Positions 23,249 to 32,718 of a stretch of DNA of 64,000 bases are shown piece after piece. The stretch lies in NCBI GenBank assembly GCA_017519185.1, contig JAFWSX010000024.1, positions 1 through 64,000 on the forward strand, given 5' to 3'. The position numbers were made by a program, and so were the translations under genes. The notes beneath the pieces were generated by a model that searched no databases, had not been told where the DNA came from, and saw nothing but the letters and a program-made list of their open reading frames with translations. Within the stretch, counting starts at the first letter, position 1; each line of letters begins with the position of its first letter. This DNA is from Bacteroidales bacterium. GTDB lineage: Bacteria; Bacteroidota; Bacteroidia; Bacteroidales; UBA932.

Positions 23249-24130
23249 TTATTGCTTGATCATCGGCATAGGAGCATCCGTATAATCATAATAGTAAGTA
23301 TAGTTATGAATATAGAATGCATTCAGCATAGTGATTCTCTTACCGCCTTCAGTAACGGCAAATTCGATGGTCGGTACGTCATTTTCGGCATCTGCGAAAG
23401 TTTCAGCATCCATACCATAGATAACGAGGTCACCAGAAGATGCACTCAGGCCGATAGGCTGGTCGCTGGGAACGGTAATAGATACAGGAACTCCGTTATC
23501 ATCAACCTTGACATAACCATAGATGCCGGGATTTGCACCGTTTGCTACGGCGAAGTGTGCAAGTCCGTAGAACCAAACCATAGTAAGGTCGTCGGGATCT
23601 TTGACGATTTCAACATCGTACTGAGTATAACCCGAGCCACTTCCTGCAGGATAAGCAGTGTAGCTGCCGAGGATTGCGCTCAGAGGGTGGTCATTGTCAG
23701 TGATGGTAATTACGCAGGCATTCTCAGCTCCTGCCTTTACAGAACCGGTAGATTTGAACTTGATAGTGAAGTTAATGTCACCGGTGAACACCCCGGGGTT
23801 GTCCAGGATATCTACTTCAATGTTGGCTGTGCGGTTGCTTGAACTGAAATTCAGAATTCCAGACTCGTCTACGGGTTTGTAGTTCTTGCCGAGAGCGGCA
23901 GTACCGTCTACGAACTCGTAGCTGACTGTTGAATTGACACCAGCAACTGAAGCAAGGGTAACGGGAATCGAAATGCGACCACCATCCTCAGAAATGCTCT
24001 TCGAAGCGATGTCGAATGCAACGAATGCATCACCATCGTCGAAAACGGGATCCTGATTAAGGTTTTGGCAAGACGCCAGAGCCATAATGGCTACAGTTAC
24101 AAAACTAAAATATTTAAATATCTTTTTCAT
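23249..24130 (-). CDS. Calx-beta domain lipoprotein, SusCD-associated
   Basis: The 293-residue product has a lipoprotein signal (IMALASC), followed by a Calx-beta domain at about residues 35-150 (VAFDIASKSISEDGGRISIP, FVDGTAALGKNY, ITITDND, the typical DND end) and a C-terminal beta-rich domain. Calx-beta modules are common in adhesive or Ca-binding extracellular proteins. It lies between SusD and the FN3 lipoprotein with 17-19-base gaps, so it is a surface partner of this uptake system. The substrate is not evident. Confidence 0.75.
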   Translation of the reverse strand: MKKIFKYFSFVTVAIMALASCQNLNQDPVFDDGDAFVAFDIASKSISEDGGRISIPVTLASVAGVNSTVSYEFVDGTAALGKNYKPVDESGILNFSSSNRTANIEVDILDNPGVFTGDINFTIKFKSTGSVKAGAENACVITITDNDHPLSAILGSYTAYPAGSGSGYTQYDVEIVKDPDDLTMVWFYGLAHFAVANGANPGIYGYVKVDDNGVPVSITVPSDQPIGLSASSGDLVIYGMDAETFADAENDVPTIEFAVTEGGKRITMLNAFYIHNYTYYYDYTDAPMPMIKQ

Positions 24131-24149
24131 TATCCTTATCTCCTATAGT

Positions 24150-25631
24150 TTAGAAACCGGGATTCTGCTCGAGGTTCTCGTTCACGTCGGTCTCGCGTTT
24201 GGGAATAGGAAGAGCCCATTCTTTGCTGCTGCTTGTGAGGTTGCGTGTCACAACACCGTCAGAATAGTTGAGAGTGGCTGTCGTACGGGCAAGGTCAAAC
24301 CAGGTATGGCCTTCGAAGTTGAGCTCAAGTCTGCGTTCCAGAGCTACTGCTGCAGAACCAGCTGAAGAAAGCAGTGATGCGCCGCGGTTGCTGCGGATTG
24401 CATTCAGGTCAGATACGGCAGTGTTGCCAGCACCATTTGCAGAGGCCTCAGCACGGATCAGATACATTTCTGAAAGACGGATGACAATAACATTGCTGAC
24501 ATCAGGAGTGCTGACTGCATCACCTTTGCCTTTGCCCTGATATTTCATAGTCCACATCTGTCCGAGAGACTTCTCGTCAGGATCGGTGCAGAACATCACT
24601 TTACCTTCATCAGTTCCACGGATACCCTTTGAACCGCGGACGTCACCGTCCTCGAAGAGATCCATAAGGTCGAAGCTGGCTGCGCAGTCACCATAACCGA
24701 TGGGGTTGGTCATATGTGAAGGACCTTCCCAGTATTCGTCGTATGAGTTGCTTGTAGCACCGTATACTTCGAAGATAACCTCACCGCCTTTGTCGGCAGC
24801 GTCTTTGTTCCATACAGTAGGATACTCTTTAGCAGTCCAGAGTTTGTAGTTGCCGCTGTCGATAACCTTGGTTGCGTATGCGGCGGCATTTGAATAGTCT
24901 TTCTTGTAGAGATATACCCTGGCAAGGAGTGCCCTGACAACATCGACAGTAATGTAGCATTTTGATGAAACGCCACCTGCCCTTACGTATGAAGAAGACA
25001 TAAGGCTCTCTGCTTTGGTAAGGTCAGCGACAACCTGGTTGAGAACTTCTGTAACGGTGTTTCTTGCAGGCTGGTCATCAGGAGACTGAGGAGTAAGAAT
25101 GAGCGGAATACCGAGTCTGTCGTTGCTTCCGTCAGTACGGGCATAAGTCCTGAGGCAGTCGAAATGCGCAAGAGCACGGAGTGCGAGGGCCTCTGCCTGA
25201 AGGTTATCTACATCCTGCTGGGTTACACCGTCTTTGACAAGCTCGACTTCACCTTTTTCGATTACGTCAAGCACGTTGTTGACGGCTGAAATCACATAGT
25301 AAGCATAACCCCAGAGACCTGAAGTGCTGCTTTCGTTGTAACTCATGTCGTAGGGAACCATCATACGGCCTGAAGTGAAGTCAGAGTTGATGGGACGCAT
25401 GGCGTTGCCGGCACGCATCTCGCTTTCGAGAACCATCATCGCACCGTACCATTGACCGTCAGCGAGAGGAGAGTAAGCACCAGCAACGGCTTTGTTCAGT
25501 CCATTGAAATCGCTGAGAGTAAGGGAAGTACTCTGGCTGAGAATAGGCTCTTCCACCAGGAAATCCTTGCAGGCAGTAGTGAACAGGACTGCTACGGCCA
25601 AAACTATAATTGCAAAATATTTTTTCATCAT
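24150..25631 (-). CDS. SusD/RagB-family nutrient-binding lipoprotein
   Basis: Surface lid of a SusCD pair that captures the ligand above the TonB-dependent channel. The 493-residue product has a lipoprotein signal (LFTTAC) and the SusD pattern: an N-terminal ...LTLSDFNGLNKAVAGAYSPL region, TPR-like helices (ALALRALAHFDCLRTYART) and the C-terminal RR..ELNFEGHTWFDLAR signature and a NPGF end. It starts 15 bases after susC. No linked enzyme reveals the substrate. Confidence 0.93.
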   Translation of the reverse strand: MMKKYFAIIVLAVAVLFTTACKDFLVEEPILSQSTSLTLSDFNGLNKAVAGAYSPLADGQWYGAMMVLESEMRAGNAMRPINSDFTSGRMMVPYDMSYNESSTSGLWGYAYYVISAVNNVLDVIEKGEVELVKDGVTQQDVDNLQAEALALRALAHFDCLRTYARTDGSNDRLGIPLILTPQSPDDQPARNTVTEVLNQVVADLTKAESLMSSSYVRAGGVSSKCYITVDVVRALLARVYLYKKDYSNAAAYATKVIDSGNYKLWTAKEYPTVWNKDAADKGGEVIFEVYGATSNSYDEYWEGPSHMTNPIGYGDCAASFDLMDLFEDGDVRGSKGIRGTDEGKVMFCTDPDEKSLGQMWTMKYQGKGKGDAVSTPDVSNVIVIRLSEMYLIRAEASANGAGNTAVSDLNAIRSNRGASLLSSAGSAAVALERRLELNFEGHTWFDLARTTATLNYSDGVVTRNLTSSSKEWALPIPKRETDVNENLEQNPGF

Positions 25632-25646
25632 ATTATCCTCCCTTAA

Positions 25647-28600
25647 TTAGAATGATACTTCAACACCACCCACAAGGGTCTTGGTCATAGGATAGATACC
25701 GGAACCCATACCATTCACGCCACGCTCAGGGTCAAACCAGTTGACATCGTGGAAAGTATAGAGGTTGAGTCCGCTCACGTAAAGTTTGAGACCTCCGAGT
25801 TTGATCTTCTCGATGATTCTGGTCGGGAAGGTATAAGAAAGTGTAACGTCTTTCACGCGAAGGTAGTCGCCCCTTTCCATCCAACGGGTGCTGGGCATAG
25901 CATAAGAGTTTGAAGAGTTGCCGATATAAGGTTTCGGGAAAACTCCAGTATCACCGGGCTCCTTCCAGTAATTGAGTGCCCTGTAGGTCTGGTTCATGTT
26001 CTGGTTACCGTCTGAGTTTACATAACGGTTCTCGACGATAAGCACATTGTTACCGAGTTTGTACTCGAAGAAAGCGCTCAGGTCGAAACCCTTCCAAGAG
26101 AGGCTGGTGTTGAAACCGCCGGTGAACTTGGGTTCAGGGCTGCCGGCATAGATATAGCGGGCCTTGTTGTAGTTGCTGGTAAGAATGAATGCGTCTTCAT
26201 TGTCAGGATCTGCGGGATCTGCTGCACGCCAGAGAGCCTGTCCAGTTGAAGGGTTGACGCCGTAGTAGTCTTTCAGATAGTAAGTATAGAATGACTTGCC
26301 GACTTTGTGTTTGATACGTGAATCGGCATTGTTCAACTCATCGGTATCGCCAAGATCGAGGATAGTAGACTTGTTGTAAGCCAAGTTGAAACCAACGTTC
26401 CAGTTGAAATCCTTGGTGCGGATGATGTCACCGTTAAGCTGGAACTCGACACCCTTGTTGTTGAGGGCTCCGATGTTCACGAAGTTGCTTGAGAAACCTG
26501 AAGTCTGGGGAACGCTCTTGTTGAGCAACATGTCTTTGGTGTCACGTGAGTAGACATCCACCTGTCCGTTGATTCTTGAATCGAAGAAAGCGAAATCAAG
26601 ACCTACGTTCCAGGTGTAGTTCTTTTCCCATGACAGGTTGGGGTTGTCAGGATCAGAAGGAAGCATTCCGGATGCACCGTTGTATGCGGTAGATGCGTAA
26701 ACACCGTAAGCCCTGTAAGCAGCGATATTGTTGTTACCGTTGACACCGTAGCTTGCACGGAGTTTGAGGAGGCTGAGCCAGTCAATGCCGCTCATGAATG
26801 CCTCGTTGGAGATGTTCCAGGAACCGCTGGCTGACCAGAACAGACCCCACCTGTTGGCAGAGCCGAAGAGTGAACTTCCGTCAGCACGGACTGAACCCTG
26901 CAGGTAGTATCTCTGGTCGTAGCTGTAATCCACATTTCCGAAGAATGACAGCAAAGTCTCGGCAGAATATGAGTAGTCAATCTTGTCATCTGTTGCGATT
27001 GATGTGGTAGGATAAGGGATTGCGTCATCAACAGTCGGTGAATATGAGAAATATGAATGGTAGGTTTCCTTCATGGCTTCCTGACCGATCATTGCACGGA
27101 ATGAATGTGCATCGCCGAATGTAGTGTTGTAGGTAGCGGTGTTTGAAGTGGTCATACGGATATACTGTGAAGTACTTACCTGAAGAGTACCTTCGGTGTA
27201 ACCCGGGTCGGGTCCCCAGTAACGGCGGCCTTCACCGTTTGTGGTCTCCAGCATGTTGTTGGTCTTGAATACCAGACCAGTCACAGGCTGCCACTCGAGA
27301 TATACGGATGCCTGGTTGCGGAACTGTTTCTCCCACTGAACCTCACCGCCGCTAAGCATATTGTACATAGGGTTGGTGTTACTGTTCTCGGGGATGTTCA
27401 CGTTGTAATTGCCGTATTCATCATACAGAGGAGTCCAGGGCAGGATAGAGAGACCTGCGAAGAACGGGTTTGCGTAGTACAGAGCCTGCATCTCGGTATC
27501 GCGGTTGTAGGTGTAAGCCATATTGACGCGAGCACCGAAAGTCAAGCTGTTGGTGAGTTTATAGTCGGTGTTCACACGGCCGACGATCTTGTTGAACTGG
27601 CTGGCGTAAGTGATACCTTCAGTGTTCTGGTATGACAGTGAAGAGTACAGCTTGCCGCGGTCGTTACCGGCTGATGCATTGATTTCATACTCCTGCATGT
27701 TACCGAGTTTGGTAACTTCCTTGAGCCAGTTGGTCTGCGGACCGGTAAGGCGAGAGAGAGGATAGTAACCAGCGCTGGTAGGATTATCAGGATTCATGCC
27801 TGCATTCATAGCGGCCTGACGACGGAGACCGATGAGCTCGGAACCAGTCAATACCCTGAAATTGTTGTCATTTGCAAGCTGAGAGATACCGTATTTGGCA
27901 CGTACCTGGAATTTGGCCTTGCCCTGTGAACCACTCTTGGTGGTCACCAGGATGACACCGTTGGCAGCACGTGAACCGTAGATTGATGCGGCTGCAGCGT
28001 CTTTCAGGACAGTGATTGACTCGATATCGTTAGGGTTCACCACTGCCATCGCATTAGAAGTATTGGTGAAGTAACCCTGGTCACCTGACATCACAGGAAT
28101 ACCGTCGACAACCCAAAGGGGCTCGTTTCCTGCATTGACTGAAGAAATACCGCGGATACGGATGTTTGAGTTTGCACCAGGCTGACCTGTCTGTGAAGTC
28201 ACCATCACACCGGCCATCTTACCGGCCAGCATCTTGTCGACTGAGTTGACGGGAGCCTCGGCGAGGTTCTCTGCCTCAAGAGTAGCGATGGAACCGGTCT
28301 TGGCCTCACGCCTTACGGTACCATAACCTACTACGATCACATCATCGAGGAATTCTGTTTCCGGCTCGAGAGATACGTTTATCTGGCCGCGGTTGTTCAC
28401 TGCAACCTCCAATGTCGTATAACCGATGGAAGAGAATACCAACACACCGTTTCCGGGAACGGAAATGGCGTAACTACCCAATGCATCGGTGGCTGTACCC
28501 TGCATTGTTCCCTTGACCTGGATGGAAGCGAACGGAACAGGTTCACCTGTAGATGCATCAGTGACAGTACCCCTGACCTGTACATTCTGCGCAGAAGCGA

Positions 28601-28655
28601 TTCCGACAGAAAGGACAAGCGCAACGGCTGCCATTAAAAGTCTGATTTTTTTCAT
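25647..28655 (-). CDS. SusC/RagA-family TonB-linked outer-membrane protein
   Basis: TonB-dependent channel that imports ligand delivered by SusD. The 1002-residue product has a signal peptide (ends GIASAQ), an N-terminal carboxypeptidase-D-like domain (VRGTVTDASTGEPVPFASIQ onward), a TonB-box-like EFLDDVIVVGYG, a plug domain (VDKMLAGKMAGVMV, IRIRGISSVNAGNEPLWVVD) and a 22-strand barrel ending in GVEVSF. No anti-sigma-interacting N-terminal extension is seen, so control through a linked ECF sigma/anti-sigma pair is not indicated. First gene of the locus. Confidence 0.96.
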   Translation of the reverse strand: MKKIRLLMAAVALVLSVGIASAQNVQVRGTVTDASTGEPVPFASIQVKGTMQGTATDALGSYAISVPGNGVLVFSSIGYTTLEVAVNNRGQINVSLEPETEFLDDVIVVGYGTVRREAKTGSIATLEAENLAEAPVNSVDKMLAGKMAGVMVTSQTGQPGANSNIRIRGISSVNAGNEPLWVVDGIPVMSGDQGYFTNTSNAMAVVNPNDIESITVLKDAAAASIYGSRAANGVILVTTKSGSQGKAKFQVRAKYGISQLANDNNFRVLTGSELIGLRRQAAMNAGMNPDNPTSAGYYPLSRLTGPQTNWLKEVTKLGNMQEYEINASAGNDRGKLYSSLSYQNTEGITYASQFNKIVGRVNTDYKLTNSLTFGARVNMAYTYNRDTEMQALYYANPFFAGLSILPWTPLYDEYGNYNVNIPENSNTNPMYNMLSGGEVQWEKQFRNQASVYLEWQPVTGLVFKTNNMLETTNGEGRRYWGPDPGYTEGTLQVSTSQYIRMTTSNTATYNTTFGDAHSFRAMIGQEAMKETYHSYFSYSPTVDDAIPYPTTSIATDDKIDYSYSAETLLSFFGNVDYSYDQRYYLQGSVRADGSSLFGSANRWGLFWSASGSWNISNEAFMSGIDWLSLLKLRASYGVNGNNNIAAYRAYGVYASTAYNGASGMLPSDPDNPNLSWEKNYTWNVGLDFAFFDSRINGQVDVYSRDTKDMLLNKSVPQTSGFSSNFVNIGALNNKGVEFQLNGDIIRTKDFNWNVGFNLAYNKSTILDLGDTDELNNADSRIKHKVGKSFYTYYLKDYYGVNPSTGQALWRAADPADPDNEDAFILTSNYNKARYIYAGSPEPKFTGGFNTSLSWKGFDLSAFFEYKLGNNVLIVENRYVNSDGNQNMNQTYRALNYWKEPGDTGVFPKPYIGNSSNSYAMPSTRWMERGDYLRVKDVTLSYTFPTRIIEKIKLGGLKLYVSGLNLYTFHDVNWFDPERGVNGMGSGIYPMTKTLVGGVEVSF

Positions 28656-28957
28656 CTGTTGTTTTTTTAGGTTGTTTAGTTATATGTTAAAATTTGAAAT
28701 AGCCTTTCTCTGGTTAAACAACAATAACACAATTAAGCCACAAAAATGGCAATTTTCGCTGAAAAAATCAAAAATTTTTTTATATTATAGAGGAATCTGA
28801 CGCCTTGATATGGCTTACAGACGCTTTCAGGGCGGAACGCCCGTCCCTTTCGGAAATGAAAATTTATATAAATAGTGGCGATATCGCTTAAAAATATCGC
28901 AATTTTCACATATATTAGCTTACAAAAATGCAGTAAAAGCCACCAAAAAATAATGAT
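28656..28957. other. A/T-rich gap upstream of susC
   Basis: This 302-base stretch has no convincing gene. It contains the susC leader and promoter (minus strand; no clean TAnnTTTG box found), a GGGCG-GAA-CGCCC hairpin near 28831-28843 and a GCGATAT/ATATCGC hairpin near 28881-28905. The gamma-carbonic-anhydrase gene ends just beyond it. Confidence 0.5.
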
Positions 28958-29464
28958 TTATTCGTACCAAGTCTTGTAAAGGAGATAACCCTGGGCATTT
29001 TTGTGCGCAGCCTCGGCAATCGCTTCGCTTGCGTCTTTCACTTTTTTGGCAGGCACTCCAGCATAAATACCAGGTTCGAGGACCTGGTTGCTGAGCACCA
29101 CAGCTCCGGCGGCTATTATGGTATTGTCTGGTATGACGGCATTGTCCATAAGGATTGCGCCCATCCCCACGAGCACATTGTTGCCGACCTTTGCACCGTG
29201 GATCACCGCGTTGTGGCCGACAGACACGTCGTTGCCGATTTCGACCACCGACCTATTATATAATGTATGGAGCACTGCACCGTCCTGGATATTGACCCTG
29301 TCCCCTATCTTTATTGTGTTGACATCTCCGCGAAGCACCACGGAATACCAGATGCTGCAGTCGTCCCCCATCGTCACGTCACCTATTATCGAAGCGTTTT
29401 CGGCAATGAAGCAGTTCTTGCCGATCTTGGGCGTAAAGCCCCTGAGTTCTCTTATTATAGCCAT
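28958..29464 (-). CDS. Gamma-carbonic-anhydrase-like hexapeptide-repeat protein
   Basis: The 168-residue product is built of left-handed beta-helix hexapeptide repeats (NASIIGDVTMGDDCSIWYSV, VSVGHNAVIHGAKVGNNVLV) with a C-terminal helix, the YrdA/PaaY branch of the gamma carbonic anhydrases. Candidate metal ligands are His69 (GAVLHT), His86 (VGHNAVIH) and His91. Cytoplasmic trimer expected. Some members hydrate CO2, others have unknown substrates. It lies alone, divergent from murI with 69 bases between. Confidence 0.88.
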   Translation of the reverse strand: MAIIRELRGFTPKIGKNCFIAENASIIGDVTMGDDCSIWYSVVLRGDVNTIKIGDRVNIQDGAVLHTLYNRSVVEIGNDVSVGHNAVIHGAKVGNNVLVGMGAILMDNAVIPDNTIIAAGAVVLSNQVLEPGIYAGVPAKKVKDASEAIAEAAHKNAQGYLLYKTWYE

Positions 29465-29506
29465 ATCATCTAAAGAAAAACGCCGTAAAGGTATTCAAAA
29501 AATGCG

Positions 29507-29514
29507 TATTTTTG
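29507..29514 (+). promoter_or_regulatory. -7 box of the murI promoter
   Basis: TATTTTTG matches the Bacteroidota -7 consensus TAnnTTTG and lies 19 bases before the murI ATG. No good -33 TTTG at the expected spacing was found. Confidence 0.55.
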
Positions 29515-29533
29515 TAAAGTATAACTCACAACG

Positions 29534-30307
29534 ATGATCGGTATCTTCGACTCGGGCATCGGCGGTCTCTCCGTCTTCAGGGAGCTCACAAGGCTTCTGC
29601 CCAACGAGCGCTATGTCTATTTCAGCGACAGCCGCAACTGCCCCTACGGCCCCAAGGAAGCCCCGTTCATCAAGGCACGTTCAAGCCAGATAACCGACTT
29701 CCTCATCGAAAAGGGCGCAGACATCATCGTCGTGGCCTGCAACACTGCCACAGCCGCTGCCATCAAGCATCTCAGAGAGAACTACAAGCTGCCGTTCGTC
29801 GGAATGGAGCCTGCAATAAAGCCTGCCATCTTGCGTTCCGAAAGCGGAGTGGTGGGTGTCCTTGCCACCGCAGGCACCCTCAAGGGAGCGCTGTACCTCA
29901 ACACACTCGCGACTTTCAAAGGTGACGTCAAAGTCATAGAACGGGTCGGCGAAGGTCTTGTAGAAGCCGTCGAGCGGGCAGACTTTGATTCTCCCGAAGT
30001 TGAAAGCCTGCTGCGCGGATACATCGAGCCGATGCTGGCAGAAGGGGCCGACCATATAGTGCTCGGATGCACCCACTACCCTTTCCTGCAGGACACCATC
30101 AAGAAGATTGTTGCCGGCAGGGCAAAGATTGTAAACCCTGCCCCCGCCGTCGCCCGCCAGGCTGACCGTCTTTACGCAAAAAAGGCGCATCACGATGATA
30201 CGCCTTTCTGCAGTTTCTATTCAAGCGCCGCTTTCACGGAACCGGTCAAGCAGCTTGCCCGGTCGCTCGCGGCCTCGCCCTGCGAGTTTTACGATTCCAT
30301 TCTATAG
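29534..30307 (+). CDS. murI: Glutamate racemase
   Basis: Makes D-glutamate for peptidoglycan. The 257-residue protein starts MIGIFDSGIGGLSVFRELTR (substrate-binding DSG motif), with the two catalytic cysteines at residue 69 (VVACNTATA) and residue 179 (VLGCTHYPF). Length is normal. Single gene; the stop is 62 bases from the convergent end of ilvE. Confidence 0.97.
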   Translation: MIGIFDSGIGGLSVFRELTRLLPNERYVYFSDSRNCPYGPKEAPFIKARSSQITDFLIEKGADIIVVACNTATAAAIKHLRENYKLPFVGMEPAIKPAILRSESGVVGVLATAGTLKGALYLNTLATFKGDVKVIERVGEGLVEAVERADFDSPEVESLLRGYIEPMLAEGADHIVLGCTHYPFLQDTIKKIVAGRAKIVNPAPAVARQADRLYAKKAHHDDTPFCSFYSSAAFTEPVKQLARSLAASPCEFYDSIL

Positions 30308-30369
30308 TCCTCCCTCTATCGTCCGAGGGTGGACAGGGTCCTCAATCGCAACAGATTCGTGCAAACAAA

Positions 30370-31389
30370 TTAAATACCTTCTATAATACGTGTCCAGCCG
30401 TGCTTGTCTTCAGCGCGACCGTACTGGATATCCTGAAGCGCGTGGAACATCATGGTGCTGTACTTGCCGGGAGCGTCGTACTCATACCACTTGTCCTTGT
30501 TCGGATCATAGAGACGGCCGACTGGAGAGATGACGGCTGCAGTACCGCAGGCTCCCACCTCGTCGAAAGTAGCAATCTCCTTCTCATACTCGATCTTGCG
30601 GTCTTCAACCCTGAGGCCGAGATCCTCGGCCAGCGTACGCAAACTCTTGTTGGTGATGGAACCGAGCACCGACCTTGACAGAGGAGTGATGTAGGCACCG
30701 TCCCTGATCGCGAAGAAGTTGGCGGCGCCGAACTCGTCGATGTACTTCTGCTCTGCAGCGTCGAGATAGAGCTCATTCGAGAAGCCTCTCTCGTGGGCAA
30801 AGGCACCGGCCTGGATGCTGGCGGCATAGTTGCCGCCGACTTTGGCCTGACCTGTTCCGCGAGGGGCGGCACGGTCGTGAAGTTTCTCGAGAACAACGTC
30901 GATCGGGGCGAATCCGTTCTTGAAGTACGGGCCCACCGGAGTCACGAATATCAGGAACATATAGTCGCGGGCTGTCTTCACGCCGACCTCAGCGGTAGTA
31001 CCTATGAGCAGAGGACGGACATAAAGAGACGCTCCGGTTCCGTAAGGAGGCAGGAAGTCAGCGTTGGCACGGATGACTTTCTCGCACATATCGATGAAAA
31101 GTTCCTCTGAAGGAGCGGCCATCAGCAGGTATTCTGCCGAAGCCTTCATACGCCTGGCATTCTCTTCGATCCTGAACAGGCGGGCCTTGCCGTCCACTCC
31201 GCGGAAAACCTTGGCACCTTCGAACACTTCCTGACCGTAGTGCAGCGAGGTTGCTGCCATATGCAGGGGCAGGTATTCGTCCGAAGTGAGATACGGCTCG
31301 CCCCACTTTCCGTCGTGGTACTCACAACGGATGTTGCAGTTGGTCTTTACGTAGCCGAATCCGATATTTTTCCAATCCAGTTCTTTCAT
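30370..31389 (-). CDS. ilvE: Branched-chain amino acid aminotransferase
   Basis: Last step of Ile/Leu/Val synthesis, PLP-dependent transamination of the 2-keto acids. The 339-residue product is a class IV (fold type IV) transaminase: Arg/Tyr of the N-terminal domain (LHYGQEVFEGAKVFRG), PLP lysine region (GTGQAKVGGNYAASIQAG) and the C-terminal EIATFDEVGACGTAAVISPV motif. It is the distal gene of the ilv operon, 12 bases after ilvC. Confidence 0.95.
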   Translation of the reverse strand: MKELDWKNIGFGYVKTNCNIRCEYHDGKWGEPYLTSDEYLPLHMAATSLHYGQEVFEGAKVFRGVDGKARLFRIEENARRMKASAEYLLMAAPSEELFIDMCEKVIRANADFLPPYGTGASLYVRPLLIGTTAEVGVKTARDYMFLIFVTPVGPYFKNGFAPIDVVLEKLHDRAAPRGTGQAKVGGNYAASIQAGAFAHERGFSNELYLDAAEQKYIDEFGAANFFAIRDGAYITPLSRSVLGSITNKSLRTLAEDLGLRVEDRKIEYEKEIATFDEVGACGTAAVISPVGRLYDPNKDKWYEYDAPGKYSTMMFHALQDIQYGRAEDKHGWTRIIEGI

Positions 31390-31401
31390 CTTTCAGAATA
31401 A

Positions 31402-32448
31402 TTAGTTGTTCTCGGGGCGCAGAGTGCGTACGACCTTGCCGGCCTGCCACATTTCACTCTCGCGCATCTCCTTGAGTTCTTTCTCGAGACCCTCGCGATA
31501 GTCGGGCTTGCTGTTGGAGTCGATTGAGATCTGGGCTTCGTTGCCGGTAGCAACGCTTTCATAAAGAGACTCGAAAACAGGTTTGGTAGCGTCGCGGAAG
31601 CGTTTCCACCAGTCGAGGGCGCCACGCTGAGCTGTAGTCGAGCAGTTGGCGTACATCCAGTCCATACCATTCTCGGCAACCAGCGGAAGAAGGCTCTGTG
31701 AGAGCTCCTCAACTGTCTCGTTGAATGCCTCTGAAGGAGTATGGCCGTGTGCACGAAGAGTGTCGTACTGGGCTGCGAAGATTCCCTGGATGGCACCCAT
31801 AAGAGTTCCGCGCTCACCGGTAAGGTCGCTGTAGGTCTCTCTCTTGAAAGTGGTCTCGAACAGGTAGCCGCTTCCGATACCTACGCCGAGGGCGATGGTG
31901 CGCTCATAAGCCTTTCCGGTAGCATCCTGGAAGATGGCATATGAAGAGTTGATTCCCCTGCCCTGCAGGAAGAGACGGCGCAGTGAAGTACCTGAACCCT
32001 TGGGGGCACACATAATTACGTCTACATCCTTGGGAGGGATGATGCCGGTGCGGTCCTGATAGGTGATGGCGAAGCCGTGTGAGAAATAGAGGGCCTTGCC
32101 GGCAGTCAGATGCTTCTTGACTGTGGGCCAGGCGCTGATCTGGCCAGCGTCTGAAAGAAGGAATTCTATGATAGTGGCTTTCTTGCAAGCCTCTTCGATC
32201 TCGAAAAGAGTCTCACCCGGAACCCAGCCGTCAGCTACTGCCTTGTCCCAGCTCTTGCCGCCCTTGCGCTGTCCTACGATAACGTTGAAGCCGTTGTCGC
32301 GGAGATTGAGGCTCTGTCCAGGGCCCTGGACACCATATCCGAGGACTGCGATGGTTTCGTTAGCCAATACTTCCTTAGCTTTTTCCAGTGGAAATTCGGC
32401 ACGTGTCACAACTTGCTCTACGATGCCGCCAAAATTCATTTCTGCCAT
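31402..32448 (-). CDS. ilvC: Ketol-acid reductoisomerase
   Basis: Converts acetolactate or acetohydroxybutyrate to the dihydroxy acids with NAD(P)H and Mg2+. The 348-residue product has the Rossmann motif (IAVLGYGVQGPGQSLNLRDN), the cofactor loop GQRKGGKSWDK and the C-terminal knotted domain with SDLTGERGTLMGAIQG. The ATG at 32448 is chosen because an upstream in-frame extension (to 32562) runs through ilvN in a different frame. An alternative ATG is at 32439. 22 bases after ilvN. Confidence 0.95.
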   Translation of the reverse strand: MAEMNFGGIVEQVVTRAEFPLEKAKEVLANETIAVLGYGVQGPGQSLNLRDNGFNVIVGQRKGGKSWDKAVADGWVPGETLFEIEEACKKATIIEFLLSDAGQISAWPTVKKHLTAGKALYFSHGFAITYQDRTGIIPPKDVDVIMCAPKGSGTSLRRLFLQGRGINSSYAIFQDATGKAYERTIALGVGIGSGYLFETTFKRETYSDLTGERGTLMGAIQGIFAAQYDTLRAHGHTPSEAFNETVEELSQSLLPLVAENGMDWMYANCSTTAQRGALDWWKRFRDATKPVFESLYESVATGNEAQISIDSNSKPDYREGLEKELKEMRESEMWQAGKVVRTLRPENN

Positions 32449-32470
32449 TCTAGTATGTGTTTTTAGTTCG

Positions 32471-32713
32471 TTATTTATCCATTTTAAAGTACTGTACCTG
32501 CGCGATATCCACAAGATTGTCGGCCTGGTTGATGATTCGGTCCATACGGATGTCGTCGGCATCGGAGCATATCAGCTCGACCTTTGCCAGACGGCCGTCG
32601 ATCACCTTGTAGTTGACGCTCTCCACGGGAAGTCCCTTCTGTATGAAGAGTGTGGTTATGCGGTTCAGGATATCAACACGCGCACTTACTGTCGCTTCAA
32701 GTCTGTATTTCAT
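32471..32713 (-). CDS. ilvN: Acetolactate synthase small (regulatory) subunit, short ACT-domain form
   Basis: The 80-residue product is essentially one ACT domain (EATVSARVDILNRITTLFIQ, DADDIRMDRIINQADNLVDI), shorter than the two-domain E. coli IlvH and similar in size to IlvM/short IlvN forms. ACT domains bind valine or related amino acids and give feedback control of the catalytic subunit. It lies five bases after ilvB, in the usual partner position. The gene symbol reflects role; ilvM-type naming is equally defensible. Confidence 0.88.
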   Translation of the reverse strand: MKYRLEATVSARVDILNRITTLFIQKGLPVESVNYKVIDGRLAKVELICSDADDIRMDRIINQADNLVDIAQVQYFKMDK

Positions 32714-32718
32714 AATAT

